This document shows positions 13,372-26,141 of a DNA stretch of 64,000 nucleotides, in pieces. Each line of letters opens with the position of its first letter. The stretch's first letter is position 1. The notes below the pieces were generated by a model. The model had not been told where the DNA came from, searched no databases, and saw only the letters and a list, made by a program, of their open reading frames with translations. The position numbers and the translations under genes were made by a program. The DNA comes from Limonium bicolor (Eukaryota; Streptophyta; Magnoliopsida; Caryophyllales; Plumbaginaceae), in the NCBI GenBank assembly GCA_023374045.1, contig CM041777.1, forward strand, positions 480,973,594 to 481,037,593, read 5' to 3'.

Positions 13372-15926
13372 TATTTTATTGTACTCTTTCACTTTCTCTT
13401 ATTCATTTGTTTATGTTTGAGAGAAAGAGTTCACTATCGTAATAAATATTTTTATTAGATTTTAATGAAATTTTGATTTATAACCTTTAATATTTCCTAT
13501 AATTTAAGAATATAATAAGAATTTACGAAATCATGTATGATTTTTTGTTGAAATTTTTATAAATTTTTATGGTTTTAGTCATTTTGTACTATTATTTTAG
13601 AAAATGTCAAACTACTGTATTTTTGGTTAATTTCATGCCACAATGTTTCTTCAAAATTCATGAAATGTTACCCTAATTACTCAACGACATTAAAAAAAGA
13701 TAAACTATCCCTATTATTAATAAATTAATTTAAAAATTCATAATATGATCAAAAAAATTTCAAAAATCAAAATACTCTAAAACTATTTGATAATTATTAA
13801 ATAATAGTACTATATAATTTTATATAATATGAATATTTTATTTATATGCAATAAAATAGAATATAAATTTTCAAAGACATAATAGTAATTAAACATTTTA
13901 AATCATTTTATAAATAAATAATTAAAATTGTTAGAAATGAGATAAAATGATTTTTTTAATATAAATTAAATTAATTTTTTTTGAAATGTTTCACAAATAA
14001 TTTGTTTATGCTTGAATTTTTTATATTAACTTTTTTGATATGATCTCTTTTTTATTTTTATTTATTTATATTTTTATATAATTGTAATTTTTAGTAATTT
14101 TTATATTTGCTTTTACAACTTTTAAAATACTTTGTTGAAAATTTTCAACGATTATTTATTTTTAGGGCACCACCTTCGACGGTAATTTACTTTTAAAAAG
14201 AAACACGGTTCATTTATAATTTAATATCAGTGTTATCCGCAAGAGGGGTCCCGTAGAAAAACATAGGAGGAGGGGTCACGGGTGGTCGAATCTATTCTGC
14301 GCTAAAGAAGCCAAAATTATTTTACACTGAAAACGGAAAAGCCAAGGATTTTTTCGGGCTTACAAGTTTTGCAATTCCCCATAAAAAGAAAGAGTATAAG
14401 ACTACTGCTTCTATTCGCTTGAGCTCTTTTTTTTTTGTTAAACATAATTCTTCTCCTTAATTTATTATTTAAATTTTGTTTAAAAATATAATTTTTTTTT
14501 TAATTTTTGATAGACTGTTTTAATTTTTAACTATATAAAAAAATTATTATATAAAAAAATAGAAAATAAAAAATAAATGTCATTTTTTATTTTATTTAAT
14601 AAATGTAATGAGAGTATTTATTAACAGAATTTCTTTGAACGATATGGGCCCGCCCTGCCAACTGTTTACTTTTTCTTACTGTTATACATGATATAAAATT
14701 GTAACAGTTTACTTTTTCTTACTGTTATACGTGATATATAAAATTGCGGTATCAATATATTTCCTTTTTCTCGCATATTACTTATTTTCAACTTCAGTTC
14801 AAGTCGACATATGGGTCCATTCTTTTACCTAACAATAAGTTTAATTAGTTACTGGCGAAACCAGGTGACAAAAAAAGTGGGTAAGTCACAAAGAATGAAT
14901 GAATGAGCTATATACTAGATATTTAACTTTATTTTCGTTTTTTTTTGTCAATAGTGTATATCGAGTACCAAATATAACTATATATTTGACAAGTTTAGCA
15001 CCGCGCGAGCGAGCTACTCATTTAGCGGCAAGCATCTGATGCATGTTACTACGTACTACCGTTAATGGGGTTTAGGTTGGTGGTAAGTGGGCCTTAATTT
15101 TCCAAGCACTAATAACAATGCTGTGGCATACACTTTATAATGATTATATCTTCCAATTATATTATTCACAAATGGAATTGGATTCACTAGAGGTCCCCTT
15201 ACATATATGCAATTAGTAGTAATGTTACCGTACTCTCATTACATTAATTGAAGTAGTAGTAACAAATCTTTCTTCATTTGTGTAATGTACGGGTGAACTT
15301 AGTCCGATTATGCATAGTCAGTAGCTAGCTTAGGTAGTGTATTATGTAACGTCCCTATCTCTATATATTGGTTTTCTTTTCCCTTTTTTTCAAGTTAAGT
15401 TAGATATCTAATTAACTTTTGGATGTGTCGGTGGTAGTGGTGTTTGAATCTACAGTAATTGGTTCGTATTGACAGACTTAATATTGTTATTTGGCAGGAT
15501 GTGTTGCATCAGTGCAGTGGGCCCATTTTGTTTTCATTGTAGTGTATCTAGTGTTGTCTAAGTTACCTTCTCCAGACTCCACTCCGTAAGTAAAACTAAA
15601 ACCTGTGTGTCCTAAACAACTACTTAGATGAATTAATGTTTGGGTAACGTTATTGATTGGGGTCTGATACATAAAATAAAAACCGCGCGCGTTTTTGCAT
15701 GATCGATGGATGGACCTCTGGCCTACCAACCACAACAAGTGGGGCTCACTCATACTAATAATACCTAGACAAGAGGTCGATCCTTCATTTGGTTAGTATC
15801 TCACCCGTTTTGAATTTGATGTAATAAATTTTAACTTTGAGAAAGTAACATTATTTTATCGAGATAAAAGATAGTAGATGTTATCCATATCTTTTGGCTA
15901 CAGGCTGGAACTGAACCACGAGCCTC
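13372..15926. other. AT-rich non-coding stretch
   Basis: Long AT-rich stretches (about 13400-14150 and 14400-14640) with no coding signal. A 43-bp tandem duplication lies at 14660-14746. An 88-codon minus-strand open frame at 15487-15753 shows no family resemblance and is not called. Confidence 0.5.
14660..14746. repeat. Tandem duplication, unit about 43 bp
   Basis: The unit beginning AACTGTTTACTTTTTCTTAC occurs twice in a row with a few differences. Confidence 0.85.
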
Positions 15927-15996
15927 ACAATTTACAGGACTGGTATTGTTATCAGTAAAAAACAATTTACAAGACTGGTATTGTTATCAGTAAAAA
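15927..15996. repeat. Tandem duplication, unit 35 bp
   Basis: The unit beginning ACAATTTACARGACTGG is repeated once with a single difference. Confidence 0.9.
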
Positions 15997-15999
15997 ACA

Positions 16000-18410
16000 A
16001 AAGTGGAACGAGAGACATACTGTATATAATATGGGCATCCATTTATGGATAGCAATTAATCTTACTAGTTACACTATATAGTACAACTAATGAAGGTGAG
16101 TAGTAATTACCCAGCAAGTAGTCAGCCATACTGCAGCAGTACTGGTACTGGACGTATTAAAATTAGGAACCCCTCTAAAGAAGGAAAACAAGTACCCATA
16201 CTTTCATCATTATCATCAATTGTGTACACAAATATAGATACAGATTGCAGAGTACGTATAGTAACGATAAATAGGCATTAGGCAGGCCAATGGATACAAC
16301 CCACTTTGATCATAGCTTTTCTTTACAGGAAGAAATAGAAAAAATAAGAGCGAGACACTGCCAGTTAATCCACGTGAGTTATAAATGCATTCCCATGTTC
16401 CGTGTTGTGAACTCTTTTATGTGTAGTATATGAACTCAGCATTCAATTCTTGATCATAGCTATCCTATATAGTACTCCGCGCTTTCACTTTGCGGCAGAT
16501 TGCAGTAAATATACACACAACACAACACAACTTTGTTATTGGTATACACAACTCTTTTCTTAATAATATTTTCAAACTGATGATCACCCCATTGGTTACT
16601 ATGAGTGGTGGTGCACTGCTCCGCTCCCATATTAAATATCCTTGTTTGTTTGCAGATCATGATCATCATGAATACGTACAACGAAGATGAATTATCGATC
16701 ATCAGATCTACTATCGATATGTTACTGTTATCATAAAATCAACACCAACACTATTTCTCATCAAAACTTATAGAGCTAGTGTCATAAATACATATAACAA
16801 AGCATCAACTTCTAAAGAAGAAAAGAATGCACTTTAATTAGAAAAATGAATGGCTGTTGTACATATCTTTACAACCCGGACACTTATCTACTGCAAATCA
16901 ATTATTTTTACTTAATTTGTAAGATTGATCATTCAAAATGGAAGAACACCACGCAACCAGGCTGTTCTCTCTTACATAATCAGTTTATGAAACAACAACT
17001 TTATACATACATATAATTTCATTTAGAACATGGAAAAAAGGCTATCCACATTATTAAAATTAGCTTACATACTACTCTATTTTATCTTCTTTATTGTCTC
17101 TTAGTAAATGATTGACTAACGTGGCCGCGAGTTAAAGATTGCTCAATACTCATCCCATAGCTCTTCCGTATTTTTTTCCCATTACTTGTCTGTTAAAGTG
17201 AGTGAAAGTATGGAGTGGGTGTTACAAATTTGCCAATTGTCACTCCACACCCACCACCACAATGGGCACACCACAGTTGGAGTAGCTAGCAGCATTGGGC
17301 AGTAGCATTATCCCATTCCATTGTCACAAATAGTCAAACTTCATCCTTCTCATCATCTCTTCTTAATTCGTCACATTATTGTTTTCTGTTTCAATGAAGA
17401 AGACAAAAACTATCACCATCATGATTGCCGACCCTATATTAAAAGAAAACAACACCACATCACACCACCACTACTTCTCTTCTCTACGTACATTATAATA
17501 AATATATATAGCTAGAGATGAGATCTAGCTCGCTCACGAGTCATGAATTAATGGATTTCACCCTGTTTTTGCCACTCACACCAGTTAAGCTTTCAATTCT
17601 ATCCATTTCAAGTACCAGTAGTCATATCTTAATCAGTCTGTTAAGATTGTGAGTGCTGTTTTTGGTGAAACATCGCTTTCATTTTGCAATGCCACTAGAA
17701 AGAAATCGGGGAAAATGTGTTTCCCTTTTACTTTAGAAACATCCAAAAGTAGACTCTAATTAATTGCTAGTGTAGAAGCTAGTCGGTATCAACCGCGTCC
17801 GATCACCGTGTATTTGCATGTGAGCTGTTTGTTTGCCCCACTGCTCCGTAATCATCATAATAATAAATAATGACAATAGTACATTCATTTTGCAAAGCCG
17901 CTGCTATGCTCTTATTACAGTTTTGTAATGTGTAGTATACTTTACGTCTTTACAGAACAAAATGCATATATATAATCACATGGATAAAGATAACACAACC
18001 TTTTTTTTTTAGTACTAATAGATTTACGGCCCTCTAGCTTTTAGCTATAGCAAGAGTAACGAGCAATCGTCACTATATCTAGTAGATGACATATTAGCAT
18101 CACAAAAATTCAATGTTGTTAATAATGTCGGTTACCCAGACGAGACAGTTGGATCAATAGATAAATAAGCAGAGGAAATAGCAGTTACTCCTGCATGTTT
18201 GGAAACCCACCATCCATATGTATTAGTGATACTACCATCAAGTAACATGAAACAGTTTCAAACTTATAAGATCTGATCCAAGACAAACATCAACTAAGAT
18301 AACTCGCCAGATCTTTATAATAAAATGGCTATGTCTAATTATCTAAAAAAAAAAAAAAACTATTATATGTAATCCAATCATCTTGAGACGCTACTTGAGT
18401 AGTTTAAAAA
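16000..18410. other. Non-coding stretch
   Basis: Short open frames on both strands show no recognisable protein. The sequence is less AT-biased than the flanks and could include promoter or intron material of a gene outside the recognisable part, but nothing specific supports this. Confidence 0.4.
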
Positions 18411-18421
18411 GCCTGCCAGAC

Positions 18422-18589
18422 ACCAATACCCTGTTGGTTCAGTGATGACTGGAACTGAACTTGGTAGGGAGAACCACGGTTCGATCCCCCGCAATGACTA
18501 TTGGGAGGGGACTGGAACCTATCCACCCAGAACTGATCCCCGATCCGGATGTAGTTCAATAGGGCGAACAGGGTGGTAGACCAAAAAAC
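18422..18589 (+). mobile_element. tRNA-derived SINE, Au-like
   Basis: A 168-bp body has an A-box-like TGGTTCAGTGATGACTGG and a B box GGTTCGATCCC spaced as in a tRNA-type internal Pol III promoter. The GAACTGAACTTGGTAGGGAG and GGGAGGGGACTGGAACC blocks are those I associate with the plant Au SINE family. It ends in AAAAAA. An 11-bp target duplication GCCTGCCARAC flanks it (18411-18421 and 18590-18600). Confidence 0.85.
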
Positions 18590-18600
18590 GCCTGCCAAAC

Positions 18601-20954
18601 ATTGCTTAACCCTAGAATGAATAATTTCTTCTTAAGCATTGCTACTGTCTTCCTGCTACGAAAATGCAGCACTAGTGTCCTCCCAGTGGAGATCAAACCC
18701 TGATCAGCTCCTCTACATCAGCTCGTTGCGGAATTCCACCAACTCGATAAATCCGGATGCCTTCCGACAACATGCAAGATGAGAAGAGTCAACACCATCC
18801 GGACTCCTTCACTGGTACACTGAAAGTACTCGCCAGATCGTTCGTACCACCGATTCATATCTACCGACTTTTATGGCTAATGAAACCATCATATTCCTTT
18901 TCCTATCAAATTGGTCCAAAACCACTAAGCTTATATTCTTAGGCTAGTACAGGAAAAAGAACTAGAACAAAGCTAAACTAAAAATATCACCACCACCAAT
19001 AGGATAGTTTATTAAATCACAGAACAACTAAGTAAACGAAAGCAAATAAAGCAACAAAAATGTCCATCATAAAAAAGCAGCCATGGAAAAGGCATTGATC
19101 ATCCATCTTTGCCTGCATGTTTGTGAACAACTTCTTGTGATGCATTCTACCCCTAATCTATGAGGAGGTTTTGCGTTTGAAGCTGCAAAAAGCTTAAGTT
19201 TTTTACTCTCCCTTGCACCGTCTAAACAACGACACTTTAAACTGTAATTGTTTTCATCTAGACATCCGTAATCGTGATAGAACACACTGAGCACTGAAGC
19301 TTGAGCTTAAACAAATGCTCAAGAAGAAGAAAGGAACAACAAAAATTCTTGATTATCGAGAAAAGATACAAGTGTCCAACCCGACTACACAATAAGCCCC
19401 CTCTCGTTTATATACAATGTACTAGTCTCTAGCAATGGCTAACAAGAAACAAGAAATAAATGGGCATTTACAGAGAATAAGGAAGGGACCACTTGTTCTA
19501 ACAAATGGTAGACCACTTGGGGGAGGATTTAGACGAGGTAAGCCGCTGAGTTAAAAGCAATAAGTGCCATGTTTTACCAGCTTTCGTTAAGTTTGAGAAT
19601 TATCACCGATATGTTCGAGTTCGTGCTTCCCATCTCTTTTAGCTTTTGAATAATCATCCAATCTCATTTCATTAATAAAACTAGTTTCCTGCGGTTGAAT
19701 CAGCCCACGCATTAATTCATAGTAAGAAGTGGTAGTAACCTATTACGTGGTGTACCTCTATTCGTGGTTAGATCAGATCTCTTAATCACTACCCTCACTC
19801 TCATCCTATATAGTCCAGAGTACAAAATATTAAGGTACTTTGTTTTTGTTTGGCTCGCACAAGCCAACAACACTACTCACTCTCACCGGGTCGAAATGAA
19901 ACAACAATAATCACAACAAAGAACAAAGCCAAAAAAAAAAGGATCACCAGTTCACCACCTCCCAACGAAATTAGTGAAATATAGAAGTGGTTAAACTAAA
20001 GTGTAGCAGAATATTACATAATAGAATAAGACAAGCCACGTGGTGTGACATTTGACCTGGCTTGGCTCATCATCAGTGACCACTAATCACGTGCATTTTT
20101 TGTAGCATGTTTTATTATTTGTTTATTATATATAATAAGGAAGGGACCACTTGTTTTGATTTTGATTTCTTACAATTACCTTACCTTACAAAGATGGAAT
20201 GGTACAGTATGAGGGAAGTTGGGGACACAACACAACACCCAAGCATATAAAGGAATGTTGATATACGGACAACAGTAACATGAAGGGCCAACTCGTACAG
20301 GATTAAAAATGTCGGATTGGGGGCTATTCAATATGGCCCAGAAGGGTGTACTGGAGGCCCAACTCTGTTATAATAATATATTTTTTGTTTAATTGTTGAG
20401 AAAATAAGATGTTTGGTTTAATTGAAAATTATCTTTTTATTTGTATGATTTTTCTATTTTATATCTAATAATTTTTTAATTTTATTTAATTTAAAATTTG
20501 TTTAAATATTATTTAAAATTGATAAAATTTATATAAATAATATTAAAGAATTATTTTTAACTTATTTCAAACTATATTTTTTAAACTAACATGTAACCTG
20601 TAACCAAATAAAACACACACGACATCGAGTTAATAGGCCAGAAACAAAATGAACTATTAGTCGTCAGTTATTGAAGTTTTGACTGCGTAAGACTGATATA
20701 TTATAGTTCGTCTGTTTTTTTAAGAAATCACATGCCGTATCGAATCATCATATATACATATAGTATTACTCTGAAGGCAGAGAGATAAGATAAACATAAG
20801 AAACAAAGTCACTAGTGCCCCACTGATCACCGGGGTGAATTCGGTGTTGCTGTTAATGCTACGTCATGTTTTTTTGAAAGAGTTACTAATACTATTTTTA
20901 TTTTAAAAAAAGAGTTACAAATGCTAGTATGTAAGGCAAGAACTTTTTTTTTTT
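18601..20954. other. Non-coding stretch
   Basis: No supported gene. Two G-box/ABRE-like CACGTG-core motifs lie near 20038 and 20090. A 20-bp direct repeat AAGGAAGGGACCACTTGTT occurs near 19481 and 20139. A B-box-like stretch at about 18690-18720 is too weak to call a second SINE. Confidence 0.4.
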
Positions 20955-21320
20955 AAATTTTTTTTCACCAAACAGCACTGAGTTTCTATTTAACTCACGA
21001 TATGTCATTGTGTTCTAAAATTATATAGGATAACACCGAGGACTTACTTATTCACCATATAACTCTTTGGCTAATATCCTATAAAAAAAGACTAAACTAT
21101 CTCTATATTTAGGTAAACAAAAGTGCTATTTTATGGAATTTATTTATCAGATAGTTAATTAATAACGGAGTAGTTTGATCATTTTCGCGGAATATTAACA
21201 TATGACAAAGTGTTATCCAATGAAATAAGTAAGAACTCAGTGTTATTCTGTGTAATTTTACAAACATAGTGATATATCATGAATTAAAAAGAAACACACT
21301 AGTATTTAGTAAAATTTCCC
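20955..21320. mobile_element. Long-TIR MITE, copy 1
   Basis: The left arm (about 20957-21060) and right arm (about 21205-21320) are imperfect inverted repeats of roughly 100 bp. Shared blocks include TCACGATATGTCAT, AAAATTATATAGGATAACAC and TTACTTATTCACC with their reverse complements. The interior has no coding potential. A related copy is at 58400-58780. Superfamily is uncertain; the long TIR would suit Mutator-type MITEs. Confidence 0.7.
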
Positions 21321-21333
21321 TTTTTTAACCAAA

Positions 21334-21633
21334 TCATCTATTTAAAATAATGTCGCCCAGATGTGATCTCTCATCCTCGCCCAAAAGAGTATTGACGTAG
21401 GTTTGAGCTAGATGGGCTCCTATTTGTTGGATCAATAGACCAGACCGGCCCATCCTATTTTCTTTTGACATCTCAGCATTACAACTAGTTTCTTCAATGA
21501 AGAACCGAGACATAGCATCTTCATTCTTGTAATATGACTCAAACATGGCTGGTGGATACGGATATAACCAGTTACACAATTGATGGCAGACAACACCCGG
21601 CCCACGTATAACATGACAACAACAATGATGCAA
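21334..21633 (-). CDS. Unrecognised open frame or gene fragment
   Basis: A 99-codon frame of more even composition than its surroundings, with protein-like content rich in charged and hydrophobic residues. Another frame of the same strand (21432-21665) is also open, so coding is not established. I recognise no domain. A stranded exon captured by a transposon or a fragment of a decayed gene are both possible. It sits directly beside the MITE. Confidence 0.2.
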   Translation of the reverse strand: MHHCCCHVIRGPGVVCHQLCNWLYPYPPAMFESYYKNEDAMSRFFIEETSCNAEMSKENRMGRSGLLIQQIGAHLAQTYVNTLLGEDERSHLGDIILNR

Positions 21634-21639
21634 AAGCGA

Positions 21640-22604
21640 ATAGATTTAATTTGATTCCAGGTCATGCCTGCCGGTTACTAATTGACTTTGCTTTAAGTCA
21701 TACTATAATTTCGGAAATAACCAAGAGAAATGAGAGAAAAAGGGCTACCAAAGCAAATTCTATGTCATTTTCTTTTGATGGAATTATAAATAGAATTTTT
21801 CGACCTGGCTACAAACCTATACAGCTGGACGATATTAAGTTTATCGGGGCATGATACTTTATTCTTTCCGTTTTTTCTAATACAAAAAATGTGTATCAAT
21901 GAAGGAATCATTTAGGGGCAAGATAGAGCCAACTGTGGTCACCTTTCAGGACAATGTAGAGGTAACTATTTTATTGTGTCTGCACAGTCAATATTTTGAC
22001 TTAGATAAACTAAAAAAATTGTCTCATAAATCTTACATTTCAGTTATTCTATCAATAGTATATTTTTAATTTAATATAATATACATATATAAGTCAATTT
22101 AAGAGATTATCTTTGTGTTTCTACATTTAAATTAATTAATTTTGATTTATGTATTAAATATTACAATAAAAAAGTACCAATTAATAATTAATTTAAACTC
22201 TATAAAGATGAATATTGTACCCTATAAGATGAAGATGTAAATATTATATATATATTTAATAAATAAAGAAAACTGATAATTTCTATCATTTAATTGTTAG
22301 ATTAATTTTTTGTGTGATACATAAACATATCATATTTGATGATATAAATATAGTATAAAAGACTCGTGTTCGCGTGGGTTTTATCTTCTTCTCTAATACT
22401 AATATACTGTCCGCAACATGCCCAAGAGTAATCGAATCATGGAGGATTGAATTTAGAGTTCGAAAAATCAGCAATTCAAGTTATGGATGATTGTACAGTG
22501 AACTGGCAATATGATTATGTTATCATGGTTGGCAATGGCGATCCATCGAGTCTGCCTTATCTCACGTGCGTGCGGTCAAGTCAGTCTTAATTTTTTGAGT
22601 AAAT
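21640..22604. other. AT-rich non-coding stretch
   Basis: Nothing beyond short chance frames and AT-rich runs. Confidence 0.45.
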
Positions 22605-22611
22605 TACTTAG

Positions 22612-23085
22612 AACCCCCTTGAGGATTTAGGATATTACAGTTAACCCCCTTGTGTTTATCATAATTACTGGTAACCACCTCGAGGTTAAGGTATCTTTGA
22701 CTACGAGCCCCCGAACTATAACTCTATTATCAGGAAGTTAACTACGTGTTAACCTATCAGCTTAATTATATTAATAAAATCATGCTGGACAAAAAACACT
22801 ACTTAATCTGCATTGTTATTTTCCTAAAAATGTCAACCCTTCCTTGAAAATGCATCTAAAGTGGGATGAGAGAGAGTTAGATGATGTTGATTAAGCAGTT
22901 TTGTTGTCCAGCCATCTATATTAATGTGATTAAACTAATAGGTCAACACATAGTTAACTTTTTATCACAGAATTATAGTTCGGGGGCTCGTAGTCAAAGA
23001 TACCTTAACCTTGAGGTGGTTACCAATAATTATGATAAACACAAGGGGGTTAACTGTAATATCCCGAATCCTCAAGGGGGTTGAC
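22612..23085. mobile_element. Fold-back element with arms of about 170-190 bp
   Basis: The left arm (22612 to about 22790) and right arm (about 22910 to 23085) are near-perfect inverted repeats: CCCCCTTGAGGATT...ATATTACAGTTAACCCCC, TACGAGCCCCCGAACTATAA and others pair along their whole length. The spacer is about 120 bp. A transcript would form a long hairpin and could be a small-RNA source. No clear target duplication was found at either side. Confidence 0.8.
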
Positions 23086-23138
23086 GTCATTACGATGTGA
23101 CCATCACCTTGATCTTCTTCCGCTATTTACCTCTGCAT

Positions 23139-23154
23139 AAGGGGGGGGGGGGGG
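23139..23154. repeat. Poly-G tract
   Basis: A run of about 16 G residues; length is unreliable in most sequencing. Confidence 0.8.
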
Positions 23155-23259
23155 TGTGGATTAAGTCCTGGACGTTTACCTAAACGGTCCTGGACAGTTT
23201 TTTTCTTTCTTTTGTCCAGCTTTTAAACAAATGTAAATGGTATAATATTTGGTGCATTA

Positions 23260-23970
23260 TAGATATTCCGCTGGTATTAGATCAAAGATGGTGTGGTACT
23301 TGTATATATATGTCTTTGGTATACCATAAACTTATTTCGCATATAATTATTTTTACACTGGTTTTTACTTATATTTGTTAAGATATTAAAGGTACAATTT
23401 GTAGGTATTTTGCGGTAGGGTTTGAAGTTGTAAATAATGCAGGTGTTTGAACAATGGTACAATGTTACGTTAGTATTAGAATGACAATGGTGTGGTACTT
23501 GTATATATATGTCCATAGTATTTCATAAACTTATTTCACATATAATTATTTTTACATTGGTTTATGGTATTTCGTGTATAAAAAAGTGATGCTAATTCAA
23601 TGAAGTAGTGGTACTAATACACCCACATATTGGTACATTGTATATAAACAGTCTCCTCTTCAATCTTTTTTCAGCCTATCTTCAACTGGTGTGCAATCTA
23701 AGATATTAGACTTGGTACATTATAGATTTTACGTTGGTATTAGAATGAAGATGGTGTGGTACTTGTATATATATGTCTATAGTATTTCATGAACTTAGTT
23801 CACATATAATTATTTTTACATTGGTTTAGGTATTTCATGTATGAAAAATTGGTGCTAATTCAGTGAAGTAGTGGTATTAATACATCCACATATTGGTACA
23901 CCGTATATAACAGTTCCCTCCTCCTCATCTTCAACTTCCTCATCTTCAACTGGTGTGCAAGATGCAACAA
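23260..23970. repeat. Three tandem copies of a 200-270 bp unit
   Basis: The block GATGGTGTGGTACTTGTATA, followed by a TATGTC...TTTCATAAACTT and CATATAATTATTTTTACA stretch, starts near 23288, 23486 and 23750. Copies two and three also share GCTAATTCARTGAAGTAGTG and a following GGTACA...GTATATAA block. Each is non-coding. Confidence 0.75.
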
Positions 23971-24223
23971 GTCTAGTCATTTGGTTCACACTGCTGCGTT
24001 CCAGTGATTTATCTCTACAAATGTGCAGACAAAAAAAATGAACAGAGGTGTAATTGCTCACCACCATAAGCAGTGTTTCAACGGAAATCAAGTTCAAAAA
24101 AAGTTACAGAAAGGGTAGGAGAAAGATAGGCACCCAGAAAAATAAAGAAACCATTAATTGCTCACAACAACGGATGACACAGTTTGATTATATTCCCTCT
24201 TACCGGATGAATTGTTTTCATCA

Positions 24224-24400
24224 CCGTCTTCAATCTGGTGTGGGGGATGCAGGAAGTCTTCAATCTGGTGTAGGGGATGCAGGAAGAGAATAAATAGAGA
24301 AGCATCTGGTGTGGGGATGCAAGAAGAGGATGAATAGAGGCGGGATGCAGGAAGAGGATGAAGGCGCATCTGGTGTTGGGGATGCAGGCAGAGGCGCTGC
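24224..24400 (+). repeat. Short tandem repeat of GGATGCAGGAAG units
   Basis: Units like CATCTGGTGTGGGGATGCAG and AAGAGGATGAATAGAGG repeat at least five times with variable spacing. The CTGGTGTGCAAGATGCA motif also appears at about 23690 and 23950 and near 59540 and 60140, which suggests one dispersed family. Confidence 0.65.
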
Positions 24401-24664
24401 GTATATATTGGTTAGGGTTACCAAATTAATTTATAATAGACGTAATCTGAACCTTTCACTATTAATTTTTCTAATCCAATGGTTTAGATTTAGTCCAGAA
24501 TGGTTAAGGGACTTTTACTAGCCCTTAATAATATCTATATTCCATAAGGGGTGCTGTAGCGTTTGGTTTTTTAGAAACAAAAAATAGGTTAAATTGAGTT
24601 TTCGTTTTTCAATATTACTTCAATTTACTTGTTGTTTGTTAATTTTACACACATTTTCTATCTA

Positions 24665-24901
24665 CTCCCTCCGTCCTGAATTGACTGTCCTGTTTACTTT
24701 ATGACACGTTTTTTCACTTTAATATTAAGTATATAAGATAAAATAATATTATAAAACTAAATTTTGTAATATATAGTTTAACATGTAAGGAATCATATGC
24801 AAAATTTAAATTTTAAAAATTATTTTATCTTATATGTTAAAAATTGAAGTCAAACTACATGTCCAATAGTAAACAGGACGGTCAATTCAGGACGGAGGGA
24901 G
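24665..24901. mobile_element. Stowaway-type MITE 1
   Basis: Ends CTCCCTCCGTCCTGAATTGA and its reverse complement, flanked by the dinucleotide TA on both sides. These are hallmark Stowaway (Tc1/mariner) features. 237 bp, non-coding. Confidence 0.93.
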
Positions 24902-24934
24902 TATATTAAATCACGAATTTGTCAGGTTTTAATA

Positions 24935-25172
24935 CTCCCTCCGTTCCTAATTGACCTTCTTGTTTGCTTTTTGGCACGTTTTTCCACCTCAATATTAAAC
25001 ATATAAGATAAAATAATTTTATAAAACAAAGTTGTACAACATATAGTTTTTCACATATAGATTCCATTGCAATACTTAGATTTATAAAATTATGTTATCT
25101 TACATGTTAAATATTGAAGTCAAACGACAAGCCCAAATAGTGAAGAGGAAGGTCAATTAGGGACGGAGGGAG
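24935..25172. mobile_element. Stowaway-type MITE 2
   Basis: Ends CTCCCTCCGTTCCTAATTGACC and reverse complement, TA on both sides, 238 bp. It lies 33 bp from MITE 1 in the same orientation and shares its interior plan. Confidence 0.93.
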
Positions 25173-25394
25173 TATGAAGATGGCTATTTTGGTCTTTTGC
25201 TCTTATTTTGTCCTTTTGTTCTTTATATTTTTTAAAATTTTAACATGTTGTATTTTATTATATATAAGTCCAAATAACATAAATTTTATACTATTGTTTA
25301 TCATAATTTGAGTTTTTCAAAATAAGACTCAACATGTGTATGTTTTGATATATTTTAAATTTTTTTGTATGTACATATGTTTTAAGATTCATTG

Positions 25395-25990
25395 TGAATC
25401 TTAAGTTTAAGAAAAGTGAATCAAATGTTGCTAAAAAGTTAATCAGAGAGTTGCTTAAAAGTGAATCAGAGGTTTAAAAAAGCGAATCTCATAAATAGAT
25501 ATTGTTTAACTAAAGTGATTCTGATTATTTGACTAGTGTGAATCAGAGGTTTTAGAAAAGTGAATCAAAGGTTGTTAAAAAGTGATCACAAGTTGGGAAT
25601 CAGAGTAATAAGAAAAGTGAATCTCGTAAGCATAGATTATTTAACTAAAGTGATTAAGAGGTTTAAGAAATGTGAATTAGAGATTTTTATAAAGTGAATC
25701 ATGGGTTTAAGAAAAGTGAATCAGAGGTTTAAGAAAAGTGATTCTCATAAATAGAGATTGTTTAACTAAAGTGAATAAGAGGTTTAAGAAAAATGAATTA
25801 GAGGTTTAAGAAAAGTGAATCAAAGGTTAAGAAAAGTGAAATTTTGTTTAAATTAGTAAAAGTTAATCCTACTACAAACTTATGCGAGAAGATTGCGAAC
25901 CTTTCATTTACTGAAAGTGAATCATTCTTTTTAAAAAAGTGAATCTTATGTTTAAGAAAAGCGAACATTTCATATAAAACAATGTGAATC
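25395..25990. repeat. Degenerate tandem repeat of a 20-25 bp AAGTGAATC unit
   Basis: The motif GTTTAAGAAAAGTGAATCAG recurs more than fifteen times with drift, including a higher-order unit of roughly 110-120 bp marked by CTCATAAATAGAGATTGTTT and ACTAAAGTGA (near 25490, 25620 and 25745). Confidence 0.8.
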
Positions 25991-26034
25991 CTTCAACGTT
26001 TTTAGCATCTTAGGGTGGTTTTTAGGGTGTTTGT

Positions 26035-26056
26035 GGGGGAGGGGGGGGGGGGGGGG
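26035..26056. repeat. Poly-G tract
   Basis: A run of GGGGGAGGGGG type ending in at least 16 consecutive G. Confidence 0.85.
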
Positions 26057-26115
26057 TAGGGTAATCTATTTGGCATTGGTTCTACACTTTATATCGTCGT
26101 TACAAACTCGACAAG

Positions 26116-26140
26116 TTTTAGGGTTTATGGTTTAGGGTTA
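26116..26140. repeat. Telomere-like TTTAGGG pair
   Basis: Two exact TTTAGGG units separated by TTTATGG, ending just before the LTR at 26142. Too short to be a real telomeric tract. Confidence 0.6.
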
Positions 26141-26141
26141 C

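Noticed and set aside
18640..18760. Possible second SINE, minus strand, with a B-box-like GATCAGGGTTTGATCTCC
   Set aside because: No convincing A box, tail or target duplication.
26116..26140. Interstitial telomere
   Set aside because: Only two exact TTTAGGG units; too few to separate from chance.
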